DNA of 64,000 nt from SZUA-378 sp036652815 (GCA_036652815.1 JAVVVE010000012.1:4014-68013), one strand, 5' to 3'; positions 23,889 to 33,822 are shown, numbered from the stretch's first letter. Program-made: numbers and translations. Notes: generated from the letters alone by a model not told the origin.

Positions 23889-24908
23889 TTACTTATCAGT
23901 TTGCTTTTCTTCTTTTGTAACGGCAGGTTGTTCCACAAAAGGAAATAAAAGTTTTTGATTTTCTTCCGTATACATATTATTGGCGGTGATTAATTTAGCA
24001 CCGGAATTAATATTGGTCTGTGTTTCTTCCCCCTTCAGTTGCTTTATCGTCTGTTCGATGCCAAGATACCCCATGGAAAATGGCTTTTGTACAATAATAC
24101 CCTGAAAAATACCCTCTTCCATAAGCTGTATCTCTTCGATTGAGCTGTCAAATCCAAGCATCTTAACCTGTTTCTGCATACCACTGTCTCTGATAGCTCT
24201 GGCTGCTCCCACTGCTGAATATTCATTTAAGCCTATTATCATACTTAAATCCGGATATTTTTTAATCAGACCGAGCGTTAATTCATATGCTTTTCCAAAG
24301 ACAGAACCGCAGAAAACCACTTCCTTAACATCTGCTTCTCTGGCTCCCAGTCCAAGTCGGACTCCCTTCTCACGGTCTTTGGCTGTAGATGCTGCCTGGA
24401 TATGCCCTACAATAGCGATCTGTGCGTGTTCCGGTAAAATAGAAGCAGCATAGGTTCCGAGTTCTTGTCCTGCGGCAATATTATCAGTTGCAACAATGCA
24501 GTCTGCGATCTCTTCCTCCACTACAGAGTCTACAAGCGTCAATGTAATCCCCTGCTCTTTGATCTTTTTTAATGCTTCTGTGGAATCCAGATAACTGCAG
24601 GGCGATACCACAATAGCATCCGGTTTTTGGCTGACTGCCCATGCAATCAGTTCATTTTGTCTGCCTATGTCTGCTTCTTTTTCCCCTGCTACCACCTGCA
24701 ATATAGCACCATTTTCTTCCGCAGCCATCTTGGCACCCGCGATTACTGTATTCCAAAAGTCATTATTCACGCCTTCTTCCTTTGGGATATAGATAATACG
24801 ATACGGTTCCTTTTGTCTTTCACTAAGAAACATAATGGCTGCAAACGTCAGCAGTATTGCTACGATTACTATCGATATGATAATATGTTGTTTTCTATTC
24901 TCCACCAT
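23889..24908 (-). CDS. Membrane-tethered sugar-binding protein, probable sensor subunit
   Basis: 339 residues from the ATG at 24908, ten bases after AGGAG; an ATG at 24950 would overlap the kinase stop. A short cytoplasmic tail is followed by one membrane anchor (HIIISIVIVAILLTFAAIMFL, about 9-29) with no lipobox, then a type I periplasmic-binding domain (VNDFWNTVIAGAKMAAEENG, IVVSPCSYLDSTEALKKI, MLGFDSSIEEIQLMEEG). Unlike the lipoprotein at 19018, it is encoded directly after a histidine kinase. Such proteins (XylFII with LytS/YesN in Clostridium) act as ligand sensors for the kinase; that role is inferred here. Confidence 0.85.
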   Translation of the reverse strand: MVENRKQHIIISIVIVAILLTFAAIMFLSERQKEPYRIIYIPKEEGVNNDFWNTVIAGAKMAAEENGAILQVVAGEKEADIGRQNELIAWAVSQKPDAIVVSPCSYLDSTEALKKIKEQGITLTLVDSVVEEEIADCIVATDNIAAGQELGTYAASILPEHAQIAIVGHIQAASTAKDREKGVRLGLGAREADVKEVVFCGSVFGKAYELTLGLIKKYPDLSMIIGLNEYSAVGAARAIRDSGMQKQVKMLGFDSSIEEIQLMEEGIFQGIIVQKPFSMGYLGIEQTIKQLKGEETQTNINSGAKLITANNMYTEENQKLLFPFVEQPAVTKEEKQTDK

Positions 24909-24931
24909 AACATCGTGACTCCTCGTTTTCT

Positions 24932-26737
24932 TTAGATTGTATTTTGGCAAAAAGGAATCGTAATGGTAGCTATCGTCCCTTCTCCCTCATGGCTGGTATA
25001 GGAAATACCATATTTTGATCCATAATATAACTGCAATCTCTGCTGTACATTATAGACTCCAACACCATTCGCATTATAATTCACTTTATGAACATCAAAA
25101 ATATGGTCTAAAGCATCCTGTGACATACCGGCTCCATCATCCATAATCGCAATTACTACATCTTCATCTATCCTTCTTCCTTCTATAATAAGGTGCCCTT
25201 TTGTTTCTTTATATTTTAAGCCATGATAAATCGCATTTTCCACAATAGGCTGCAACACAAGTTTGATAATCTGAACATTCTCAATCTCAGGTTCTAACTC
25301 AACTTCGTATTCCAATTTATCCTTATATCTCATCTTCTGAATCGTCAGATAGCTTATAATATAATCGCGTTCCTGCCGTATGCTAATCAGCTCATTGTCA
25401 TTACTGATACTTTTACGCAACAGCTTCGCCAGTGCCGATGTCATCAATACAACTTCATCGTTTTGTTTCCCCTCTGCCATCCAAATAATAGAATCCAGCG
25501 TGTTATATAGAAAATGAGGATTAATCTGCGATTGCAAAGCTTTTAATTCACTTTTTCGCTTTTCCTGCTGTTCATATACGATCTCTTCCATCAACACTTC
25601 GATATGATTGGTCATGACATTAAAAGATCTTGTCAAACTCCCGATCTCATTATTCGTCGTAATCGGGATGTTGGCTCCTTTGAACTCTCCCTGCTCCACC
25701 TTGGACATCGAATCTTTAAGCTGTTCTAATGGTCTTATGATACTATTGGTAATAATACTCGACAAGGCAACTGCTCCGACTAACAGGACTGCTGCCACCA
25801 GCAGATACTGCATCTGCATCTGCTTACTGTTCTTCAATAGTTCAGAAACATAAGAAGTACCCACTACCGTCCATCCAGTACTCGCAGATTTGGACATCGT
25901 GTAGAGACGGCTGTCATTGCCTTCCTTCATGACCAGATAATCATCTTTGCAGGCTAGAATCGCATCTATATTTTCTGTTTTTAATCCTCCGTATATCAAT
26001 TGTTGTTTGGGATGATAGATAATATTTCCTTTGTCATCCAAAATAAAGATGTAACCCTTCTTTCCAATTTGGTTTCTGCTGCACAGATCACTGATTGCAC
26101 TATAATTCAAGTCAACAAAAAAAACACCGCTTCTTACCCCTGTTCTTTGGTCAATCAATGCACGGCTCAGTGTAATCACCCATTCATAACTGCTCCAGAT
26201 TGCATTCTGCACATGGGAAGAAGACAGGGCTACTCCTGTCTCGCTCTGTATCGCAGCCTGATACCAGTTGAGCTTCGTTACATCAATATATTGATTGGAG
26301 CGCTCGGTACCATTATTCACGATTGTCTTACCATTTTCCGCAAATGCAGCAATGTTGGAAATATCTTTCCTGCCTTCCAATACAGTCCTAAATTGACTCA
26401 GGATCCTTGTTCGCTGATCATTTTCCAAACTTCTTGGCTGATTTGTTACAAACAAATAGCTCTGCACATCTTGATTCTTAACCATCAGTGTTGAGATATT
26501 CTCCATGTAAGCAATATAGGAATCAATATCATAATTCACCTGATCTATCAGCCTCGAGGTATAGGCTATTGAATTATCAATTACTGTTTTTTTCGTATAA
26601 TTTAACGCAATTAATAAGAAAATCAACAGGGCAATTATGGTTAAGAACGAAAAGGAAACCAGCATCGCACTTCGTATGCTTTTAAATCGATCCATAATAG
26701 TGCTTTTAGTTATATCCGCCCGTTTCTTCACTATCAT
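24932..26737 (-). CDS. YesM/LytS-type sensor histidine kinase
   Basis: 601 residues from the ATG at 26737 (AAAGGAG just upstream; it overlaps the regulator gene by 32 bases). Membrane segments near 22-43 and 310-330 flank a Cache-type extracellular domain; a HAMP domain follows, then the His_kinase domain with phospho-acceptor in LQSQINPHFLYNTLDSI and an ATPase domain (NAIYHGLKYK, DDGAGM, GVGVYNVQQRL). It pairs with the YesN-type regulator encoded upstream and probably with the tethered binding protein encoded downstream. A later ATG at 26695 is a possible alternative start. Confidence 0.93.
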   Translation of the reverse strand: MIVKKRADITKSTIMDRFKSIRSAMLVSFSFLTIIALLIFLLIALNYTKKTVIDNSIAYTSRLIDQVNYDIDSYIAYMENISTLMVKNQDVQSYLFVTNQPRSLENDQRTRILSQFRTVLEGRKDISNIAAFAENGKTIVNNGTERSNQYIDVTKLNWYQAAIQSETGVALSSSHVQNAIWSSYEWVITLSRALIDQRTGVRSGVFFVDLNYSAISDLCSRNQIGKKGYIFILDDKGNIIYHPKQQLIYGGLKTENIDAILACKDDYLVMKEGNDSRLYTMSKSASTGWTVVGTSYVSELLKNSKQMQMQYLLVAAVLLVGAVALSSIITNSIIRPLEQLKDSMSKVEQGEFKGANIPITTNNEIGSLTRSFNVMTNHIEVLMEEIVYEQQEKRKSELKALQSQINPHFLYNTLDSIIWMAEGKQNDEVVLMTSALAKLLRKSISNDNELISIRQERDYIISYLTIQKMRYKDKLEYEVELEPEIENVQIIKLVLQPIVENAIYHGLKYKETKGHLIIEGRRIDEDVVIAIMDDGAGMSQDALDHIFDVHKVNYNANGVGVYNVQQRLQLYYGSKYGISYTSHEGEGTIATITIPFCQNTI

Positions 26738-28364
26738 GATCTCCTTTTGCATATTCCTTTGGGGATTGCCCGGTTGCCTTTTTAAATGCAATGCTAAAAT
26801 AGTGCGGGTCGCTAAACCCTACCCGTTCTGCAATCTCATAATTCTTTAAAGTTGTCTGTTCCAATAATTCTTTTGCCTTTTGCATGCGCATCTGAATCAA
26901 AGTCTCCATAAAAGTATTTCCGGTAGTTTCTTTAAAAATATTGCTGAAATAGCTTGTACTAATCCCCAGATATCCACACACATCATTTAGATTTAAGTTG
27001 GAATCCGCATAATTTGCTTTCATATAATCAATGGCCTTCATGGCCTGCCTTTGTCCGCTCGAATGTCCTGCTTTATTCACAATATCACATGCTTCATAAG
27101 CATATTGTTCTACTGCTCCCAGTGCTATTTCGCAGGTTCTTCCATTCACAATCTCATCATAAACTTCATTTCTTCTATTGATATGTACGGGTTCCTTCCC
27201 TTCCATATCCAGAATCACCTCAGTAATACTTCCCAAAATCTGTTGCAGGCATAATGATATTTTAGTACGCCCTACGATTTCTTTTCTAAACTTCTGCATA
27301 ATCATCTCAAAAACAAGATGTATATGCTCTGATTCTGCATTCTTAATGTCAGTCATTAATTCATTTATCTCTTTATCTATGTCAACATAACCATTTAACA
27401 GCAGCTCCTGATTTTCCCGGTCCATTAGGATACCCTCTCCTAACGTATAACGGTAATTCAATGTCTCAACTGCTGAGTCATAAGATAAATGTAGTTCATC
27501 CAAACTACTCACGTATTGTCCCATGCCAATAGATACCCGAAGTTTTAGCATATCGTAGATACTCTTTTGTATTTTAGTGCACAGTTCCTTTGCCTGTTTC
27601 AAAAAACTCACAGGCTGATTGGTCTGGAGTATCATGAAATTGCAGTTACTGTCATCTTGATATACAAGGCCGCAATGACACTGTTCCATAATCTCCTGAC
27701 AGATATTACCAACCGCAAAGGACATCAATGCACTTTCCGTTTTTTCTATTTTCTCCGTTTCATCGGTTCCATAAAGATTGGAATACAAATCAATGTCAAT
27801 CGCTACCACACGATAATGGGTCGCTTGCAAACGTATCCCCATCTCTTCCAGTTCCTGTAAGCAATCTTCTGCTTTCTTCGTTCCCATCACCAGATAACTA
27901 AGTGTTTTGGATACAATTACTAATTCGTTTTTCTTATATCGTTTTTTTGTCTGAATCAAATCATCTATCTGTGCTTCTCTTTGTCGCTTAACAGATAATT
28001 TATCATGCAGTCTTACCAGCACTTCCGAAAGCTCCACCGCTGTAATCGGCTTTAGAAGAAATTCCGAAACTTTGTATTGAATCGCTTTTTGAGCATACTC
28101 AAATTCACCAAATCCACTAAACACGATAATCGCTGTCTCCGGATGATTTTCATACAAATATTTACATAATTGCATCCCATCTACATAGGGCATACAAATA
28201 TCCGTCAGTACTAAATCTACATGCATTTCTTCTACAAATGCAATTGCTTCTTTCCCATTTTCACAATCTCCAACCAATTCATAATCCAGTTGTGTCCAGT
28301 CAATATTCTCTCTAATGGCATTACGAATCAATATCTCATCATCTACTAGCAGTACTCGATACAC
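26706..28364 (-). CDS. YesN-type response regulator (REC + AraC DNA-binding domain)
   Basis: 552 residues from a GTG at 28364 (MYRVLLVDDE), with AAGGTG closely upstream; an ATG at 28388 lacks a ribosome site. The receiver domain has Asp55 as phospho-acceptor (LTDICMP) and the conserved Lys in LLKPI. A middle region of about 300 residues precedes a C-terminal AraC-type double helix-turn-helix (LNDVCGYLGISTSYFSNIFK, IAERVGFSDPHYFSIAFKK). It is expected to activate the importer genes that follow. Confidence 0.93.
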   Translation of the reverse strand: MYRVLLVDDEILIRNAIRENIDWTQLDYELVGDCENGKEAIAFVEEMHVDLVLTDICMPYVDGMQLCKYLYENHPETAIIVFSGFGEFEYAQKAIQYKVSEFLLKPITAVELSEVLVRLHDKLSVKRQREAQIDDLIQTKKRYKKNELVIVSKTLSYLVMGTKKAEDCLQELEEMGIRLQATHYRVVAIDIDLYSNLYGTDETEKIEKTESALMSFAVGNICQEIMEQCHCGLVYQDDSNCNFMILQTNQPVSFLKQAKELCTKIQKSIYDMLKLRVSIGMGQYVSSLDELHLSYDSAVETLNYRYTLGEGILMDRENQELLLNGYVDIDKEINELMTDIKNAESEHIHLVFEMIMQKFRKEIVGRTKISLCLQQILGSITEVILDMEGKEPVHINRRNEVYDEIVNGRTCEIALGAVEQYAYEACDIVNKAGHSSGQRQAMKAIDYMKANYADSNLNLNDVCGYLGISTSYFSNIFKETTGNTFMETLIQMRMQKAKELLEQTTLKNYEIAERVGFSDPHYFSIAFKKATGQSPKEYAKGDHDSEETGGYN

Positions 28365-28414
28365 GGATTCACCTTCTTTTCTCTTCATTGGTCTATCGAG
28401 TCTAATTGTAATTC

Positions 28415-28461
28415 AAAAAAGAGTATTTATCAATCCTTTCGTGATTGATAAATACTCTTTT
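28415..28461 (-). terminator. Intrinsic terminator after fucI-fucU
   Basis: A 15-bp stem (GAGTATTTATCAATC with its complement) with short A/T extension and a small loop, followed on the minus strand by six U. It separates the fucI-fucU unit from the response-regulator gene. Confidence 0.88.
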
Positions 28462-28480
28462 CCTTTCATTGCAGTTATTA

Positions 28481-28921
28481 TTACTCTACTACAACACCTT
28501 TTTGTAACATAACATTGGCATAGAGTGCTTTCTCTCCTGTTGCGATAATCGCATAGGCCGTCTTTGCTTCTTCATAAAAAGCAAATCTCTCAATATTGCC
28601 AATCGCTGCTTTGCCTCTGGTATCATGTTTTGCAACAATCTCTTGATACGTATCCCAGATTGGAGTCTCCGCCGTGTCTCCCGGCATCACTTCCATCAAG
28701 TTCATCGGATGTTCCACATAGGTATCTAATGGAAATACAGTCAAAATCGCATCCAATATTTCCGGTACCCCATGTCCATCGCAGCGAATCACGATACCAC
28801 CCGCTCCCATAGACTCTGCCGGGAAGTTTCCATCTGCTATGATAATTCTATCACTATGTCCCATCTCACATAGTACCATCAATAGTTCCGGTGATAAAAT
28901 AGCCGGTACGCCCTTTAACAT
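28481..28921 (-). CDS. fucU: L-fucose mutarotase (RbsD/FucU family)
   Basis: 146 residues of the RbsD/FucU family: LKGVPAILSPELLMVLCEMGHSD with the catalytic His, ADGNFPAES, and the C-terminal KTAYAIIATGE. It interconverts alpha and beta anomers of L-fucose. It follows fucI by 45 bases on the same strand and ends at a strong terminator, so fucI-fucU form a unit. Confidence 0.95.
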   Translation of the reverse strand: MLKGVPAILSPELLMVLCEMGHSDRIIIADGNFPAESMGAGGIVIRCDGHGVPEILDAILTVFPLDTYVEHPMNLMEVMPGDTAETPIWDTYQEIVAKHDTRGKAAIGNIERFAFYEEAKTAYAIIATGEKALYANVMLQKGVVVE

Positions 28922-28966
28922 AATAATAGCCCTAACCTTTCCTGTTGCTGAAATGATGTGATTGAT

Positions 28967-30760
28967 TTATTTGTACATTGGACCATATGCAGCACATGCT
29001 CTGTAATCCTGTCCTTCTTTATCCATGCCATATGCATTCCATGCAGCAGGTCTAAAGATCTTATCTTCCGGTACATTGTGCATCGATACAGGGATCCTTA
29101 ACATAGAGCACATCGTAATTAAATCTGCTCCAATATGTCCATAGCTGATTGCTCCATGGTTAGCGCCCCAATTATTCATAACATCATAAGCTGTTTTAAA
29201 TGCACCTTCGCCTGTTGTTCTTGGTGCAAACCAAGTAGATGGCCATGTATAATCTGTTCTCTTCCATAAAGTGTCATTCACTTCTTCCGGTAAGTTTACC
29301 GTCCAGCCTTCTGCAATCTGAAGAACCGGGCCCAAACCCTTAACCAAATTTAAACGAATCATCGTAACCGGCATCTCTGCTGCGGTATAATATCTGGAAG
29401 AATAACCACTTCCACGGAAATATCCATAATCTGCTGCATTCCATGTGGTCGCCTGCATAATCGCATCCTGATCTGCTTGTGTTACATCATACCAAGGTTT
29501 CATGACCGCATTACCATCAGCATCTTTAGCTGCTCCTGTAGCATCCAGACAAGCTGCTCCTGAGTTAATCAAATGAATAAATCCGCCTGCTGCTTTAGCT
29601 GCTCCCTCTATCTCATACCCTGTTGCTTTTTTAACAGCTTCCGGGCTCCAGTAAGTACGAACATCTGCGAAAATCTGTGCTGTATTGGTTAATAATTTAC
29701 TAAACATCATGCCAAGACCATTCAAAATATCGTTCTCAGTTGCCAGTACATATGGTTCTCTGGCTCCATTCCAGTCAAAAGAGGTATTGAGCATTGCTTC
29801 TGCAAAATCACAGTTTGGATAGAAATCAGTCCACTGTCTTTGTCCCTGGAACCCTGCTGCAATCGCATTGTGTCCCACCATCTCTTCTTCTGAACCTTCC
29901 GGCAGGTTTGGATTGCCATTCATAAGGTCTTTGATGATACACATCATCTTAACAACAAATTCCCAGTCTTTTTCTTTCTCTTCTGCGGATTTCTGTACTT
30001 CCGGTGGGTTCTTATCAAATCCCTCGACACATTTTGCTTTGGTCCATGCCAATGCTTTTTTGTATTCTTCTTCGTCGTAGATGCCTTCTGTCATTCTTCT
30101 GATAATCTCAACTTCATCAACAGATTCAACTCTCATACCAAGATATTCTTCGATAAATGCCGGATCCATGATGGAACCGCCAATACCCATACAGATAGAA
30201 CCGATCTGTAAGTATGATTTACCTCTCATGCTGGCTGCTGCTACTGCTGCACGGGCAAATCTTAATAACTTTTCTTCTACATCTGCCGGAATATCTGTAT
30301 TATCTGCATCTTGTACGTCATGTCCATAGATTCCAAATGCAGGTAAACCCTTCTGTGCATGTGTTGCAAGTACTGATGCCAGATATACGGCACCCGGTCT
30401 CTCTGTTCCATTGAATCCCCAAACGCCTTTAATCGTCATTGGATCCATATCCATTGTTTCTGCACCATAGCACCAGCAAGGTGTTACCGTTAATGTGATA
30501 TCTACACCTGCTTTTCTGAACTTGTCTGCACAAGCTGCTGTCTCTCCAACGCGTCCGATAGTCGTATCTGCGATGACTACTTTAACCGGTTCCCCGTTAG
30601 AATATTTTAGATTCTCTGTGAATAATTTAGCTGCTGATTTAGCCATATTCATAGTCTGTTCTTCCAGTCCCTGTCTTACTTTTAGATAGCCTCTTCTGCC
30701 ATCAATCGTAGGTCTGATTCCAATTACCGGATAATCTCCAATAAGTCTGCTCTTTGCCAT
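28967..30760 (-). CDS. fucI: L-fucose isomerase
   Basis: 597 residues, close to the 591 of E. coli FucI. Family features include PVIGIRPTIDGRRG at the N-terminus, TPCWCYGAETMDM and VWGFNGTERPGAVYLASV. It converts L-fucose to L-fuculose with Mn2+ in the cytosol. GGAGGG precedes the ATG. It stands divergent from the AraC-type gene at 30989, which is the likely regulator. Because the kinase gene lies 25 kb away in the compartment operon, the pathway is split over two transcripts. Confidence 0.96.
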   Translation of the reverse strand: MAKSRLIGDYPVIGIRPTIDGRRGYLKVRQGLEEQTMNMAKSAAKLFTENLKYSNGEPVKVVIADTTIGRVGETAACADKFRKAGVDITLTVTPCWCYGAETMDMDPMTIKGVWGFNGTERPGAVYLASVLATHAQKGLPAFGIYGHDVQDADNTDIPADVEEKLLRFARAAVAAASMRGKSYLQIGSICMGIGGSIMDPAFIEEYLGMRVESVDEVEIIRRMTEGIYDEEEYKKALAWTKAKCVEGFDKNPPEVQKSAEEKEKDWEFVVKMMCIIKDLMNGNPNLPEGSEEEMVGHNAIAAGFQGQRQWTDFYPNCDFAEAMLNTSFDWNGAREPYVLATENDILNGLGMMFSKLLTNTAQIFADVRTYWSPEAVKKATGYEIEGAAKAAGGFIHLINSGAACLDATGAAKDADGNAVMKPWYDVTQADQDAIMQATTWNAADYGYFRGSGYSSRYYTAAEMPVTMIRLNLVKGLGPVLQIAEGWTVNLPEEVNDTLWKRTDYTWPSTWFAPRTTGEGAFKTAYDVMNNWGANHGAISYGHIGADLITMCSMLRIPVSMHNVPEDKIFRPAAWNAYGMDKEGQDYRACAAYGPMYK

Positions 30761-30988
30761 GTTTATAACCCTCCATTGGTATAAAATATATTGTTAACAA
30801 GTTGCTACATGCCCTTATTATACTATAAGTTCCTTTCGTAATAATTGTGTTATAGTGGCATAATATATAACAATATTCACATTTTACTATATTTTTATCT
30901 TAATCTCTGATATAATTTGGTATAATCATAGAACCGATAGTGAAAATCCCTGTTATGGAAACGTCAAGCAGAAAGAAGGAACGGGAAA
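30761..30988. promoter_or_regulatory. Divergent fucI / araC-family regulatory region
   Basis: This 228-base AT-rich gap separates two divergent genes. On the minus strand TATAAT is seen near 30820 upstream of fucI, with a poor -35. On the plus strand TATAAT occurs at 30911-30916 and 30921-30926 upstream of the regulator. An inverted pair GTTATA (30849-30854) and TATAAC (30866-30871) lies between them and could be a regulator half-site pair. None of these is conclusive. Confidence 0.35.
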
Positions 30989-31834
30989 ATGCAATATTTT
31001 GAGTACAACGAAAAGAAGAAAAGAGGTACTACTGATTTTCCTTTTGATTTTTACCATATTGATGAACAGCATCCACAATATATTATGCCTTATCACTGGC
31101 ATATTGAATATGAGATTATCCGTATCTTAGAGGGAACGTTTACCATTAGTCTGGATGAACAGGAATTCATAGCGCATCCCGGTGATATCCTATTTATCGG
31201 AGATGGTATTCTCCATGCCGGCATGCCACAGGACTGTGTCTATGAATGCATTGTATTTGACATGAATACTTTTTTGACGCACCATACTATTTGCCGCAAA
31301 TTAATACAAAATATCATAGATCATTCGATTTTGATCCATCATTATTTTCCAAAATCCAATACACAGATTCATGAAATCGTATGGCATATGTTTGATGCCT
31401 TTTCAAAGCAGCCGGTTGGCTATCAGTTAAGCGGTATCGGTGAGTTTTATCATTTTTTTGGTACGGTCTACAGTAATGGCCTGTATTTAACCAATCCCAA
31501 ACAGACTCCGCAGGATCATAAACGTATTATGCAGATTAAATCCGTCATGGAATTTATCGAATCCTCTTATGCTTCCACAATTACACTGGAAGAGCTATCC
31601 GGGATCGTCCATATGTCACCAAAATATTTCTGTAGATTTTTCTATGAGATGACACGCCAAACACCAATAAGTTATGTCAACTCTTATCGAATTGAACGTG
31701 CCTGTCATCAATTATTAACAACCGATCTCTCGGTTACTGAGATCGCATTTTCCTGCGGTTTCAACGATACCAGCTACTTTATCAAACAATTTAAGCTGCA
31801 AAAATCCGTAACGCCAAAACAGTATGCGAAATAA
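30989..31834 (+). CDS. AraC-family transcriptional regulator with cupin sensor
   Basis: 281 residues. The N-terminal cupin domain has HWHIEYEIIRILEGTFTISL and HPGDILFIGDGILHAG; the C-terminal AraC domain (about 185-281) has ITLEELSGIVHMSPKYFCRFFY and VTEIAFSCGFNDTSYFIKQFK. This is the RhaR/RhaS-like layout used for sugar regulators. It is divergent from fucI and probably controls it. AAGGAACGGG lies before the ATG. Confidence 0.93.
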   Translation: MQYFEYNEKKKRGTTDFPFDFYHIDEQHPQYIMPYHWHIEYEIIRILEGTFTISLDEQEFIAHPGDILFIGDGILHAGMPQDCVYECIVFDMNTFLTHHTICRKLIQNIIDHSILIHHYFPKSNTQIHEIVWHMFDAFSKQPVGYQLSGIGEFYHFFGTVYSNGLYLTNPKQTPQDHKRIMQIKSVMEFIESSYASTITLEELSGIVHMSPKYFCRFFYEMTRQTPISYVNSYRIERACHQLLTTDLSVTEIAFSCGFNDTSYFIKQFKLQKSVTPKQYAK

Positions 31835-31848
31835 TCCCTCTGCATCAT

Positions 31849-31894
31849 AAAAAGAACCGGAATGAGGAAGTTGCCTCCAATTCCGGTTCTTTTT
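31849..31894. terminator. Bidirectional intrinsic terminator
   Basis: AAAAAGAACCGGAAT pairs perfectly with ATTCCGGTTCTTTTT around a 16-base loop, between the convergent AraC-type and etfA genes. Confidence 0.92.
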
Positions 31895-31925
31895 ATAGGA
31901 TACCTCTATCGGTTTCCCTGTCGTT

Positions 31926-32930
31926 CTAGTTTGCCAATGCTTTTAACTGTGTTGTCAATAATGGAACTATCTTATTCAAATCTCCAACGATGCCATAATC
32001 CGCTACATCAAAAATAGGTGCTGTTTCATCTTTATTGATTGCAATGATCAGGTCGGATTCTTCCATACCTGCAAGATGCTGAATCGCTCCTGAGATACCG
32101 ATAGCAAAATATACCTGTGGACGAACTGTTTTACCGGTTTGTCCAACCTGTTGGTCTTTTTCTGTCCAACCGGCATCTACACAGGCACGAGAAGAACTAA
32201 CTTCTCCACCGATCGCTTCTGCTAAGTCTGCGATGATCTTAAAGTTCTCTTTGCTGCCGACTCCACGTCCACCGGATACTAAGATCTTGGCATCCATGAT
32301 GTCTACTTTATCGGAAATCTTTTTGATAATCTCCATGACTTCAACATACTTATTGTTTTTCTCAAATCCCGGATTGAACTCTTCTACATTTGCTTTTGCG
32401 CCTGCTTGTTTTTCAATCTTCTGCATAACACCCGGACGTACGGTTGCCATCTGTGGACGGTGTTCCGGACATACGATAGTTGCCATAATATTACCGCCGA
32501 ATGCCGGACGGGTCATCCTAAGATCTTTCGTCTCTGCATCTACTTCCAGTTTGGTACAGTCTGCTGTCAGACCTGTCTTGACTCTGGCAGATACACGAGG
32601 TGCTAAATCACGACCGATTGCAGTTGCACCATAAATAACGATCTCCGGTTGATATTTTACAATAACGCTTTCCATAGCATGTGCATATGGCTCTGTTGTA
32701 TACTCCTTTAAAGCAGGATCATCGACTACGATAACTCTATCTGCACCATAAGCTGCAAGGTCATCTGCCAATGCTTTGATATTAGAACCAAGCAATACTG
32801 CTGTTACCTGTGTTCCAAGGTCTGCTGCAAGTTCTTTGGCTTTGCCAATTAATTCATAAGACACACCAGATATCTTGCAGTCAAGTTGTTGTGCGAAGAC
32901 AAATACGCCTTTATAATCTTGTAAACTCAT
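31926..32930 (-). CDS. etfA: Electron transfer flavoprotein, alpha subunit
   Basis: 334 residues from the ATG at 32930 (AGGAG five bases upstream; the ATG at 32948 contains that site). It has an N-terminal ETF alpha/beta domain and the C-terminal FAD-binding domain with VSGGRGVGSKENF, SSRACVDAGW, GQTGKTVRPQ and GISGAIQHLAGM. With EtfB and butyryl-CoA dehydrogenase it forms the bifurcating complex that couples crotonyl-CoA reduction to ferredoxin reduction. Last gene of the butyrate operon. Confidence 0.96.
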   Translation of the reverse strand: MSLQDYKGVFVFAQQLDCKISGVSYELIGKAKELAADLGTQVTAVLLGSNIKALADDLAAYGADRVIVVDDPALKEYTTEPYAHAMESVIVKYQPEIVIYGATAIGRDLAPRVSARVKTGLTADCTKLEVDAETKDLRMTRPAFGGNIMATIVCPEHRPQMATVRPGVMQKIEKQAGAKANVEEFNPGFEKNNKYVEVMEIIKKISDKVDIMDAKILVSGGRGVGSKENFKIIADLAEAIGGEVSSSRACVDAGWTEKDQQVGQTGKTVRPQVYFAIGISGAIQHLAGMEESDLIIAINKDETAPIFDVADYGIVGDLNKIVPLLTTQLKALAN

Positions 32931-32982
32931 TCTTACTCCTATCCGCATGCTTTAACATGCACTCAATTCTATTTCGATTTTA

Positions 32983-33765
32983 TTAGATTACATATTTTTC
33001 TTTTAATTTGGCTACAATATAATCTGCTGATTCTGCCGCATCCAAAGTAACTTTCGTTCCTGCAGGCTTAACGCTCTTAGGGAAAGACTGTGCTACTTTA
33101 GTAGGAGAGCCCTTTAGACCAATCACTTCATCTGCAACATCTAAATCAGGACGTGTCCATACGGTTACTTCTTTTTCTCTATAAGCATCAAAGATGCCAC
33201 CCGGAGTCATGTAACGCGGTTGATTCATCTCACCTAAAGCAGTAATCAGACAAGGCATCTGTACTTTGACTGTATGATATCTGTCTTCATATTGACGTTT
33301 TACAATAACGTCTTTTCCTTCTACTTTGATGTCTTCTGCATAAGATACATTTGGGATGCCAAGGTGCTCTGCTATCTGTGGTCCTACCTGTGCGGTATCT
33401 CCATCGATTGCCTGACGTCCTGCGATAATCAAATCATAATCCAACTTCTTAATAGCTGCTGCCAACGTAGTAGAAGTAGCCAACGTATCAGCACCTCCAA
33501 AAGCTCTGTCTGTTACCAGATATGCCTTATCTGCACCCATTGCCATAGCTTCTCTCAGCACTGCATCTGCCTGAGGTGGCCCCATCGTAATGACACTGAT
33601 TTCTGCCCCTGTTTGCTCTTTCAATACAAGAGCTGCTTCTAGTCCTGCTTTATCATCCGGATTAATAATACTCGGTACACCATCTCTGATAAGAGTACCT
33701 GTAACCGGATCCAATTTAACTTCATTCGTATCTGGAACTTGTTTAATACATACAACGATTTTCAC
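32983..33765 (-). CDS. etfB: Electron transfer flavoprotein, beta subunit
   Basis: 260 residues starting from a GTG (KIVVCIKQVPDTNEVKLD) with AAAGGAG upstream. The family signature VKRQYEDRYHTVKVQMPCLITALGEMNQPRYMT is complete, and AGRQAIDGDTAQVGPQ is the bifurcating-type flavin segment. Partner of EtfA; lies between bcd and etfA. Confidence 0.96.
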   Translation of the reverse strand: MKIVVCIKQVPDTNEVKLDPVTGTLIRDGVPSIINPDDKAGLEAALVLKEQTGAEISVITMGPPQADAVLREAMAMGADKAYLVTDRAFGGADTLATSTTLAAAIKKLDYDLIIAGRQAIDGDTAQVGPQIAEHLGIPNVSYAEDIKVEGKDVIVKRQYEDRYHTVKVQMPCLITALGEMNQPRYMTPGGIFDAYREKEVTVWTRPDLDVADEVIGLKGSPTKVAQSFPKSVKPAGTKVTLDAAESADYIVAKLKEKYVI

Positions 33766-33822
33766 TGTATTGTCACTCCTTTTATTTTAAATTATAGTAA
33801 AGAACCTAAGATAACTTTACGT

